From Aromatoleum diolicum (GTDB lineage Bacteria > Pseudomonadota > Gammaproteobacteria > Burkholderiales > Rhodocyclaceae), in assembly GCF_012910955.1 (NCBI RefSeq), contig NZ_WTVQ01000029.1, positions 1-57,278 on the forward strand: a DNA stretch of 57,278 nucleotides, read 5' to 3'. The notes under the pieces are model-generated. The model was not told the origin of the DNA. It did no database searches and worked only from the letters and a program-made list of their open reading frames with translations. Both the position numbers and the translations under genes were made by a program. Shown here in pieces: positions 1-7,188 of this stretch; within the stretch, counting starts at the first letter, position 1; the number at the start of each line of letters is the position of its first letter.

Positions 1-190
1 AGTGTGCCATCGCGCCCCAGTTCTGGCGACCGTGCTTGCGCAACCAGACCAGAACCGTCGACCGGCCTTGAATGCCGTAACGCTCCTGCGCCTGCTTGTA
101 GGTCAGTTCGCCTTTTTCTACTTGCTCGACCACCGCCAGTTTAAAAGCCAGCGTGTAGTCCCGCTGTGTCCTCTTAATCCCCGTTTCCAT
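1..190 (-). CDS. IS3-family transposase OrfA, N-terminal part (runs off the window)
   Basis: Reading leftward from the ATG at 190 gives an open frame of 63 codons to the window edge with no stop. It begins [16 protein letters not shown] and continues through a helix-turn-helix-like stretch with [27 protein letters not shown] and KHGRQNWG. This is the usual N-terminal DNA-binding part of IS3/IS911-type OrfA proteins, which bind the element ends and, after programmed frameshifting, fuse to the DDE catalytic OrfB. The catalytic part is outside the window. A purine-rich stretch, GGAAAGAAAGGGGAAG, lies just upstream of the ATG and can serve as ribosome binding site. The family call rests on motif recognition; the exact IS name cannot be given. 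Confidence 0.8.
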   Translation of the reverse strand, partial: METGIKRTQRDYTLAFKLAVVEQVEKGELTYKQAQERYGIQGRSTVLVWLRKHGRQNWGAMAH

Positions 191-218
191 CTGACTTCCC
201 CTTTCTTTCCAGAAAAGG

Positions 219-243
219 TGTCAACTTCTTTCAGGACGGGTCA
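219..243. repeat. Probable terminal inverted repeat of the IS element
   Basis: On the minus strand this reads TGACCCGTCCTGAAAGAAGT followed by TGACA. Its position directly upstream of orfA and its 5'-TG fit an IS terminal repeat. The partner repeat is outside the window, so the repeat cannot be proven here. Confidence 0.45.
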
Positions 244-251
244 CACAAAAC

Positions 252-280
252 AAAAAAGCCACTCTTTCGAGTGGCTTTTC
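252..280 (-). terminator. Rho-independent terminator after tRNA-Pro
   Basis: AAAAGCCACTC and GAGTGGCTTTT form a near-perfect stem around a short TTTC loop, with a T-rich run on the minus-strand 3' side. It lies 11 bases past the tRNA-Pro 3' end and would stop transcription coming from ispB and tRNA-Pro. Confidence 0.85.
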
Positions 281-291
281 GCGGGAATCAT

Positions 292-368
292 TGGTCGGGG
301 AAAGAGGATTCGAACCTCCGGCCCCTGCGTCCCGAACGCAGTGCTCTACCAGGCTGAGCTATTCCCCG
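292..368 (-). tRNA. tRNA-Pro, anticodon CGG
   Basis: The minus strand folds into a full 77-nt cloverleaf: acceptor CGGGGAA paired with TTCCCCG, D arm AGCTCAGCCTGGTAGAGC, anticodon stem CTGCG/CGCAG with loop TTCGGGA (anticodon CGG, reading CCG codons), T arm with GGTTCGAATCC, discriminator A and encoded CCA. It begins 15 bases after the ispB stop codon, so it is probably transcribed as the tail of the ispB transcript or from a promoter inside ispB. Confidence 0.95.
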
Positions 369-383
369 ACGCCTGTGCAGAAA

Positions 384-1367
384 TCAGTAATTCCTGACAA
401 CTGCAAAGTCCGATAATTGTAGCAGCGCTTCTTTGAAAATGGAAGGGGGAAGTACGTCGATTGCGTCAATCGCCAGTTGCGCTTCAGCGCGCGCATAGCG
501 ACGGGCCTCCTCCAGCGCACCGGTCTGGCGGATCGCCGCCAGGATCGCTTCGAAATCGTCACGTCCGCCACTCTCGATGGCACCACGCACCAGCGCAGCC
601 TGCTCGGGCGTACCGTGCTGCATTGCATGAATCAACGGCAGCGTCGGCTTGCCTTCAGCGAGATCGTCGCCGAGATGCTTGCCCGTGGCCGCTTCATCGG
701 ATGAGTAATCGAGCACGTCATCGATCAGTTGAAACGCGGTGCCGAGATGCATGCCGAACGAGGCCATGCGAGCTTCGAGTGCCGCGTCGGCGCCACCGAG
801 AATCGCTCCCAGACGGGTTGCCGCCTCGAAGAGTTTGGCCGTCTTGTAGCGGATCACACGCAGATAGTCGTCGATTTCGACGTCTGCGTTGTGACAGTTG
901 AGCAGTTGCAGCACTTCGCCTTCCGCGATGACGTTGGTCGCATCGGCCAGCACCTGCATCACGCGCATGTTGCCAACACCCACCATCATCTGGAAGGCGC
1001 GCGAATACAGAAAGTCGCCAACCAGTACCGACGCCGCATTGCCGAAGGTCGCATTGGCGGTCTTGTTGCCGCGGCGCAGGTCGGATTCGTCGACAACGTC
1101 GTCGTGCAACAGCGTGGCCGTGTGAATGAATTCGACCACTGCGGCGAGTTCGTGGTGATGCACGCCCTGATAACCCATCGCACCGGCCGAGAACAGCACC
1201 AGCGCCGGGCGCAGACGTTTCCCCCCGCTGTGGATAATGTACTCCGCCACCTGGCGGATGAGCACGACGTCGGAGTGAAGACGCTGACGGATGACCGCAT
1301 CGACCGCTTGCATATCGGCGGAGATCGGCGCGTAGAGCTGCTGGGTCGACAAGGCTGGCGCGCTCAA
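384..1367 (-). CDS. ispB: Octaprenyl diphosphate synthase (trans-prenyltransferase)
   Basis: The 327-aa protein builds the all-trans polyprenyl diphosphate side chain of ubiquinone by successive condensation of isopentenyl diphosphate. Both Asp-rich Mg-diphosphate binding motifs are present: LLHDDVVDESD (DDxxD at residues 89-93) and LIDDVLDY (216-220). SGGKRLRP near residues 47-54 binds the homoallylic substrate. Length matches bacterial IspB (about 320-330 aa). The start is the first ATG, with a good promoter just upstream. In most proteobacteria ispB is divergent from rplU; here its upstream neighbour is ugpQ and rplU lies about 19 kb away. The chain length (C40) is assumed from the family, not visible in the sequence. 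Confidence 0.93.
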   Translation of the reverse strand: MSAPALSTQQLYAPISADMQAVDAVIRQRLHSDVVLIRQVAEYIIHSGGKRLRPALVLFSAGAMGYQGVHHHELAAVVEFIHTATLLHDDVVDESDLRRGNKTANATFGNAASVLVGDFLYSRAFQMMVGVGNMRVMQVLADATNVIAEGEVLQLLNCHNADVEIDDYLRVIRYKTAKLFEAATRLGAILGGADAALEARMASFGMHLGTAFQLIDDVLDYSSDEAATGKHLGDDLAEGKPTLPLIHAMQHGTPEQAALVRGAIESGGRDDFEAILAAIRQTGALEEARRYARAEAQLAIDAIDVLPPSIFKEALLQLSDFAVVRNY

Positions 1368-1382
1368 TGGAAAAAGGCGGAT

Positions 1383-1410
1383 GTTATGGGTGCAACTGGC
1401 GTGCCGTCAA
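1383..1410 (-). promoter_or_regulatory. Sigma-70-like promoter of ispB
   Basis: The minus strand carries TTGACG, 16 bases, then CATAAC (alternatively TAACAT at spacing 18), ending about 16 bases upstream of the ispB ATG. The -35 box is a 5/6 match. The leader would be very short. Confidence 0.5.
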
Positions 1411-1449
1411 GAAAAGCGGCCCGAACGGAACGGCGCACCGGGCGCGGAC

Positions 1450-2193
1450 TCACGGGCGCAAGGAGCGCACGATGTCGGGACGGTCGGTAATCACGCAATC
1501 AACACCCCACTCGAACAAGGTTCGCGCACGTAGCGGGTCATTCACCGTGTAGGCCACGACCCACAAACCGGCATCCCGCACCGCAGCGACATTCGTCGCA
1601 TCGAGGTGCTTGTGAGCAACATGCAGGGCCACCACACCGAGACGGCGACATCGCATCTGCCAGTCCTTCGGGATTGCGCTGACCAGCAGCCCCCTGCGCA
1701 ACTCGGGCGCCAATGTCGCAGCGACTTCCAGGGCCCGCTCGGAAAACGAGGACAGCAGCAACTCGGATGCGCCGGCCCACAACTCGCGCGCGCGTCGCAC
1801 AACGACCTCCGCGGTAGCCTCTTCCGCCCCCTCGGACGGTTTGATCTCGAGGTTGACTGCAAGCCCCAGCGCCTTGCAGCGCGCCGCAGCGGCTTCAAGC
1901 GTGGGTAGCGGCTCGCCGGCAAAACGCCGGTCAAACCACGCGCCGGCATCCAGTGCGCGGAGGATTTCGTCCGGGGTATCGGCAACAGGACCACGGCCGT
2001 TGGTCGTGCGCTCGAGCGTTTCGTCGTGGATCAGCACCGGCGAACCGCTGCCGCTGAGCATCACGTCGAATTCCACCCCGCCGCAGGCATTGCCCAACGC
2101 GGCGTCAAGCCCCGCCAGCGTGTTCTCGGGCGCCAGCGTACCGCCGCAGCGGTGCGCCAGCACCGCAGGGAGCGGCCAGTCGTGGCGGGGCAT
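1450..2193 (-). CDS. ugpQ: Glycerophosphodiester phosphodiesterase
   Basis: The 247-aa protein hydrolyses glycerophosphodiesters from phospholipid breakdown to glycerol-3-phosphate and an alcohol. It shows the GDPD hallmarks: AHRCGG then APENTL near residues 13-26, the metal ligands in VEFDV (about 40-44), VLIHDETLERTTNG (about 53-66) and NLEIKP. There is no signal peptide, as expected for cytoplasmic UgpQ. It starts 15 bases after the ugpB stop, so the two genes are one transcription unit. In enterobacteria ugpQ closes a ugpBAECQ operon; the transporter core genes ugpA, ugpE and ugpC are missing between B and Q here. Confidence 0.9.
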   Translation of the reverse strand: MPRHDWPLPAVLAHRCGGTLAPENTLAGLDAALGNACGGVEFDVMLSGSGSPVLIHDETLERTTNGRGPVADTPDEILRALDAGAWFDRRFAGEPLPTLEAAAARCKALGLAVNLEIKPSEGAEEATAEVVVRRARELWAGASELLLSSFSERALEVAATLAPELRRGLLVSAIPKDWQMRCRRLGVVALHVAHKHLDATNVAAVRDAGLWVVAYTVNDPLRARTLFEWGVDCVITDRPDIVRSLRP

Positions 2194-2208
2194 GCGCGCT
2201 CGCTCTGC

Positions 2209-3534
2209 TCAGCGGGGAATCGGGAGCAGAGCCTGCACGCGGCTGACCGCCGTATCTAGCGCTTCCTTGGCAGGTTTCCGGTCAGCCCACACGGCGCTGA
2301 GTTCTTCGTCGAGGATGCTCAGCACGCGCGCGCGCCCGACCATCGGCGATGAACTCGAGTCCACAGTCGCGGGTTTGTGGCTGAGCTGCGACACCGCCAC
2401 CTTGACGTTCTCGAGATCCGGCCCGAGAACCTCACTCTGCGCGGCAAATAGCCCGGCACGGTTGAGCGGCAGATAGCCGGATTCACGCTGCCAGGCGACC
2501 TGGTTCTCCGGCTGCAGCCAGAACGCGACAAAGCGTGCAACCCCCTTGTAGTCGGCTGTCGGTTTTCCGGCCGCGACCCACAGTGCCGCGCCATCCGCGA
2601 GCGTATTCTGCGGCGCACCGGGGAAATCATCGTGATAGGGCAGCGGCGCGACGCCGACCTCGAACGCTGCCTTGCGCCGGAAATCCGTCCAGCTCGACGA
2701 AGGCGCGGCGATCACGGCACACTCACCAGAAGCAAAACGCTGTTCGGCGTCGCTGTCGGCATCGAAGGTACGCAGATAGCGCGCCCGGTGCCAGCTGGCC
2801 ATCATCGCCACGTGCTTGACCTGCAACATGCCATTGAACGACGCGCGCTCGCCCTTGCCCTGGCGCGCCGCAACCGGTTCGTTATGCCAGGCACTGGTGT
2901 TTTCGATCATCACGCGACCGTGCTGCGACACCGTATAGGGACACTGGGAGCCGCCATCGAACAGCTGGCCAAGTACCTGTTGCAGATCGAACCACGTTTT
3001 CGGGGGAGCATCCGGATTCAGGCCGACGCGCTGGAATTCCTTGCGGTTGATGTACATCACCGGCGTCGACAATCCGACGGGCAGTGCCAGCAACTGTCCC
3101 TTCGCATCAACCAGCGCGCGGTTCATCATGGCGGGCGGCTTGAGCGTCTGCAGCGGCACGCCGGCTTCGCGCATCACGCTCGACAGTGCCTTGTAACGCG
3201 GCTTGCCGGCCAGGAACTGCTCCACCGCCTCGCCCTGCAGAATCGCCATGTGCGGCGTGTCGCCGTCGTTCCATGCACCGGCCTGCAGACTGAGGCGGTA
3301 CGCCTTGTTGCTCTCGTTGAAGCGCGTGACCAAGTTCTGCAGCGCTTCCTCGCGCTCCGGGCTCAGTTGGTGCACCAGACGAATTTCCTTGACGCCGCCC
3401 GTCTCCGCCGGCACCTTGGCTGCCTTCGGCTTGGCATGCGCCGCGCCCGACAGACCGATGAGAACGCCACCGCACAACAGGGCGGCAACTCCCGCCGTAA
3501 CACCATCTCGCAACACTCGAGCCAAGGGCTTCAT
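2209..3534 (-). CDS. ugpB: Periplasmic sn-glycerol-3-phosphate binding protein of an ABC transporter
   Basis: This 441-aa protein (from the ATG at 3534, preceded by AGGA) has a Sec signal peptide ending in GAAHA, then a mature type I extracellular solute-binding fold resembling UgpB. Typical UgpB stretches are present: LVHQLSPEREEALQNLV near the N terminus, ALPVGLSTPVMYINRKEF, MMASWHRARYL, FASGECAVIAAPSSSW and GVAPLPYHDD. Its role is capture of glycerol-3-phosphate or glycerophosphodiesters in the periplasm. An upstream in-frame ATG at 3621 would add residues before the signal peptide and is not favoured. The gene is followed directly by ugpQ; no ABC permease or ATPase gene is adjacent, so the membrane partner must lie elsewhere or be absent. 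Confidence 0.88.
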   Translation of the reverse strand: MKPLARVLRDGVTAGVAALLCGGVLIGLSGAAHAKPKAAKVPAETGGVKEIRLVHQLSPEREEALQNLVTRFNESNKAYRLSLQAGAWNDGDTPHMAILQGEAVEQFLAGKPRYKALSSVMREAGVPLQTLKPPAMMNRALVDAKGQLLALPVGLSTPVMYINRKEFQRVGLNPDAPPKTWFDLQQVLGQLFDGGSQCPYTVSQHGRVMIENTSAWHNEPVAARQGKGERASFNGMLQVKHVAMMASWHRARYLRTFDADSDAEQRFASGECAVIAAPSSSWTDFRRKAAFEVGVAPLPYHDDFPGAPQNTLADGAALWVAAGKPTADYKGVARFVAFWLQPENQVAWQRESGYLPLNRAGLFAAQSEVLGPDLENVKVAVSQLSHKPATVDSSSSPMVGRARVLSILDEELSAVWADRKPAKEALDTAVSRVQALLPIPR

Positions 3535-3686
3535 TCCTGCTTCCTTCACGACCGTAAAATGCGGAAAAGACAGAAGTATAGAACCACTTACCCCCACCGG
3601 CGTCGAGGGCTTGCAGGACATTGCATCAAGATTTTTCCTGGGATGACGTTAAAGACCTCATATCCAGTCGAAGGTATCCTCAAACC

Positions 3687-4094
3687 ATGTTCGCGCGACG
3701 CCTTTTTCCCCTCCTGCTACTGCTGACACTGTGTGGCTGCGAGCAAGTAAGCAACGCACTCGACCTCCCCGACCCGAAGAAGGCCGCGGCTTTAGCCGAG
3801 GCGGACGGCAAGGCGATCGGCAGCGCCTGCCGGCATGCCGGACGCTCGCTCGAGGATTGCTACGCACTCAACGCGAAAGCGCAGAAAGCGGCGGTGTTCG
3901 CCGGATGGCGCGAGATGAATGACTACATGATGCAGAACAACCTGCCGACGGTCCCGTCGCTTATCCAGAGCCCCGTGCAGGCGACACAGACGGCCCAATC
4001 TGCCACAGAGGCGTCACCCGCTGCTACGGAGCCCTCAAACACTGCGTCGCCAGCCGAACAGCGTCCCCCGCGCCGCTCGCGCGCCACGCAGTAG
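3687..4094 (+). CDS. Small lipoprotein of unknown function
   Basis: The 135-aa product starts MFARRLFPLLLLLTLCGCEQ, a lipoprotein signal with a lipobox-like LCGC, so it should be lipidated and anchored in the outer membrane or facing the periplasm. The body has a charged helical stretch with two Cys (SACRHAGRSLEDCYALN) that could form a disulfide, then a conserved-looking GWREMNDYMMQNN segment and a low-complexity Pro/Ala/Thr tail of about 45 residues. The earlier in-frame ATG at 3621 would bury the signal sequence, so 3687 is preferred. It is transcribed divergently from ugpB. I do not recognise a named family. Confidence 0.7.
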   Translation: MFARRLFPLLLLLTLCGCEQVSNALDLPDPKKAAALAEADGKAIGSACRHAGRSLEDCYALNAKAQKAAVFAGWREMNDYMMQNNLPTVPSLIQSPVQATQTAQSATEASPAATEPSNTASPAEQRPPRRSRATQ

Positions 4095-4237
4095 GCGCGC
4101 TACGCGGGGCACATGACCGTGCGTGCACAGCCGGCCGCAAACGCCGGACCTTTGCGACCGGACGCGCGCGGCTTATCATCCGCGGCGATCCCGCAAAACC
4201 GATACCACACGGCCAAGGCCGCAGCGAGCCCCAACTG

Positions 4238-5347
4238 ATGTCCCATACCCCACAAAATCGCCTCGGCCTTGCCGTGCATGGCCTGCTCGCGCTGTGCCGC
4301 GCCGGGTTTGAGAAGGAAGTCGCCGCCGAGCTCGACGAGCTTGCCACCGGACTCGGTCTGATGGGTTTTGTCCGGGCCCAGCCCGGCAAGGCTTTCGTCA
4401 CATTCGAGGCATACGAGCCGGTCGCATTCGCCGATCTGGCCGAACGCTGCGACTGGCGCAGCCTGACTTTTGCGCGTCAGCTCCTGCCCTGGTTTGCCCG
4501 CATCGACAACCTGCCGGAGCGCGACCGCGCGACACCGATCGTGGCGACCGCGCGCGCAGCTGAACAGCGCTTTGCCGAGTTGGTACTGGAAACACCTGAC
4601 ACTGACGATGCCAAGCAGCAGTCGGGCTTCTGCCGCCGCTTTGCGCTGCCGCTGCAACTCGAACTGGACAAGGCCGGCGTGTTCCGCGAACGGGCAAAAG
4701 GCCTTCCCGAACTGCACATCCTTTTTCCCGATGCCACCACGGCCTGGCTGTGCGCGGCCTTACCGGGACGCGCCGCACTTTGGCCAATGGGCATACCGCG
4801 TCTGCGCATGCTGCGTGAAGCAGCAAGCCGGTCGACGCTGAAACTCGCCGAAGCGATCTTCACGCTCCTCACCGAAGACGAGCGCAACGCCAGCCTGCGC
4901 GCCGGCCTGCGTGCCGTCGACCTGGGCGCCGCACCCGGCGGCTGGACCTGGCAACTGGCGCACCGTGGCCTGCGAGTCACCGCGATCGATAACGGCCCGA
5001 TGGCCCCTTCAGTAATGGCGACCGAAATGGTCGAACATATACGTGCCGACGGTTTCACCTGGCGCCCCCAGCGCCCCGTCGAGTGGATGGTGTGCGACAT
5101 GGTCGAGCAGCCGACACGCATCGCCGCGCTGGTCGCCGACTGGATTGCCACCGGACGTTGCCGCCGGACGATCTTCAATCTCAAGCTGCCGATGAAGAAG
5201 CGCCTCGAAGCAGTCGAGCAGTGCCGCGCAATCATCACCAAGCGCCTCGCCCAGGAGGGCCCGTTCGAGTTGCGCTTCAAGCACCTATACCACGACCGCG
5301 AGGAAATCACAGGTTACCTGGCCCTGCGCAATCCGCGCGGAGGCTGA
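4238..5347 (+). CDS. rlmM: 23S rRNA 2'-O-ribose C2498 methyltransferase
   Basis: The 369-aa protein methylates the ribose of C2498 (E. coli numbering) in 23S rRNA. Its N-terminal THUMP-like region (LLALCRAGFEKEVAAEL) is followed by a Rossmann methyltransferase domain with the SAM motif DLGAAPGGWTWQL at residues 228-240. The K-D-K-E type catalytic set is plausible from VCDMVEQP, FNLKLPMKKR and KHLYHDREEITGYL. The length is close to E. coli RlmM (366 aa). It stands alone, in an orientation shared with the rhlE gene after it. Confidence 0.9.
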   Translation: MSHTPQNRLGLAVHGLLALCRAGFEKEVAAELDELATGLGLMGFVRAQPGKAFVTFEAYEPVAFADLAERCDWRSLTFARQLLPWFARIDNLPERDRATPIVATARAAEQRFAELVLETPDTDDAKQQSGFCRRFALPLQLELDKAGVFRERAKGLPELHILFPDATTAWLCAALPGRAALWPMGIPRLRMLREAASRSTLKLAEAIFTLLTEDERNASLRAGLRAVDLGAAPGGWTWQLAHRGLRVTAIDNGPMAPSVMATEMVEHIRADGFTWRPQRPVEWMVCDMVEQPTRIAALVADWIATGRCRRTIFNLKLPMKKRLEAVEQCRAIITKRLAQEGPFELRFKHLYHDREEITGYLALRNPRGG

Positions 5348-5536
5348 CCCGCGCAGGCCGAAAAAACAGGACCGACGGCGCAACATTCGCACCGGATCCC
5401 GCATGTATAATGCTCGTTTTACAGCACCCGGCCTGCCGGTTGGCGCGAGCCCTTCCGGAACCCAAGCGTTCCGGTCATCGTTCATCCAATCGCCTCTCCT
5501 GGCGTCGCGCCCCACGCGGCAGGCCTCCATGGAAGA

Positions 5537-7024
5537 ATGGCGCCTATGAGTTTCGCCGACCTCGGGTTGATTCCCGAGCTGTTACGCGCAGTAACCGAGA
5601 CCGGTTACACCACCCCCACCCCGATCCAGCAACAGGCCATCCCGGTTGTGCTGGCGGGCAATGACATGATGGGCGGAGCCCAGACCGGCACCGGCAAGAC
5701 CGCCGGCTTTACGCTGCCGCTGTTGCAGCGCCTCGCCCGGCATGCCAGCACCTCGACCAGTCCGGCACGCCATCCGGTTCGGGCGCTGATCCTCGCGCCG
5801 ACGCGCGAACTGGCGATGCAGGTCTTTGAGTCGGTCAAGACCTACAGCAAGTATGTGCCGTTGCGCAGCACCTGCATCTACGGCGGGGTCGACATGAAGC
5901 CGCAGATCCAGGATCTGCGAAACGGCGTCGAAATCGTCGTCGCGACCCCGGGACGCCTGCTCGACCACGTGCAGCAGAAGACCATCCAGCTCGGGCAGGT
6001 CGAAATGCTGGTGCTCGACGAAGCCGACCGCATGTTGGACATGGGCTTCATCCCGGACATCCGTCGCATCCTCGACCTGCTGCCGGCCGCGCGCCAGAGC
6101 CTGCTGTTCTCGGCGACCTTTTCGGATGAGATCAAGAAGCTCGCCGACCAGATGCTGAAGGAGCCGCAACTGATCGAGGTCGCGCGCCGCAACATGGTGT
6201 CGGAGACGATCACCCACCGCGTGCACCCGGTCTCGGCTGGCCTGAAGCGAAACCTGCTCGCGCACCTGCTGCGGCACGAACCGGATACCCAGGCGCTGGT
6301 GTTCGTCGCGACCAAGATCGAGTGCGGACGCCTCGCGCACTTCCTCGAACGGCACGGCATTGCCGCCGACGCTATCCACGGCGACAAGGGCCAGGCGCAG
6401 CGCACCGATACGCTCGAAGCATTCAAGTCGGGCAAGCTGCGCGTGCTCGTGGCAACCGATGTCGCCGCCCGCGGGCTGGATATCGACGACCTGCCGTCGG
6501 TGATCAACTTCGAGTTGCCGCATACCGCCGAAGACTACGTGCACCGCATCGGCCGCACCGGTCGTGCCGGTCGCAAGGGACATGCGGTATCACTGGTCAG
6601 CACCGAGGAAAAACATCTCCTCGCAGATATCCAGAAGCTCATCAAGCTGGAAATTCCGCAGGAACTCGTGCCGGGCTTCGATCCGGAGCCGGACTTCTAC
6701 GAATCGGGCAGTCGTGGCAAACACGGCCGTCGCCCCGCGGCCGCGAAGGCGCCGGAAACGACGCATGAGACGCCCCGCGAGCTGCCCCCCACGCGCGCGC
6801 CGCGTGCCGCAAGCGCCGGAAAATCGACGGATGTGCGGCGACGCGGAAGGTCCACCGTTGCGGCCGACGGTTTCGATTACAGCAAGCCCTACGAACCGGT
6901 CAATCCGGTCGCCGAGGCTTCGACATCCGGAGCATCCGAGGCAGGCTTCGACACCCGATCCGGACTGCCGCGGCGCAACCCCCGCCCGATTGCGGTGCTG
7001 CTCGGTGGCCTGGGGCGCAAATAG
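5537..7024 (+). CDS. rhlE: ATP-dependent RNA helicase, DEAD-box, RhlE type
   Basis: The 495-aa helicase unwinds RNA during ribosome assembly or mRNA turnover. All core motifs are present in order: Q motif with PTPIQQQAIP (residues 27-36), motif I AQTGTGKT (48-55), PTREL (88-92), TPGR (137-140), DEAD (161-164), SAT (192-194), then the second RecA domain with ARGLDIDDL and HRIGRTGRAGRKG. From about residue 380 a low-complexity basic tail follows (KHGRRPAAAK, RRRGRST), typical of RhlE proteins and probably RNA-binding. The start could be the ATG at 5546 (MSFADLGL) rather than 5537. Confidence 0.9.
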   Translation: MAPMSFADLGLIPELLRAVTETGYTTPTPIQQQAIPVVLAGNDMMGGAQTGTGKTAGFTLPLLQRLARHASTSTSPARHPVRALILAPTRELAMQVFESVKTYSKYVPLRSTCIYGGVDMKPQIQDLRNGVEIVVATPGRLLDHVQQKTIQLGQVEMLVLDEADRMLDMGFIPDIRRILDLLPAARQSLLFSATFSDEIKKLADQMLKEPQLIEVARRNMVSETITHRVHPVSAGLKRNLLAHLLRHEPDTQALVFVATKIECGRLAHFLERHGIAADAIHGDKGQAQRTDTLEAFKSGKLRVLVATDVAARGLDIDDLPSVINFELPHTAEDYVHRIGRTGRAGRKGHAVSLVSTEEKHLLADIQKLIKLEIPQELVPGFDPEPDFYESGSRGKHGRRPAAAKAPETTHETPRELPPTRAPRAASAGKSTDVRRRGRSTVAADGFDYSKPYEPVNPVAEASTSGASEAGFDTRSGLPRRNPRPIAVLLGGLGRK

Positions 7025-7188
7025 GCGTTCGCGATGACCGATCGCTCCTCACGATCGATCGCACGGCCGAAGGTTGCAAACGTATGAGCGACTGGAAATA
7101 GGGCCAGCAAGCCCGCCTATTCCGCGCAATCGGATTGGCAGGTTCAAGTATTCTGGTGTGACGCCGATAAGTCACCCGAATACTTGGA

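Larger units (their letters stand above)
1..243 (-). mobile_element. One end of an IS3-like insertion sequence
   Basis: The transposase start at 190 is followed outward by about 50 bp of non-coding sequence that ends in TGACCC (read on the minus strand from 243). This is the layout of the left end of an IS3-family element, which typically starts with TG. The element lies just beyond the terminator of tRNA-Pro, so insertion spared the tRNA transcription unit. The other end, the direct repeats and an intact OrfB lie outside the window. Confidence 0.65.

Noticed and set aside
2632-3726. 364-aa open frame on the plus strand
   Set aside because: It is antisense to ugpB and would cross the divergent promoter region.
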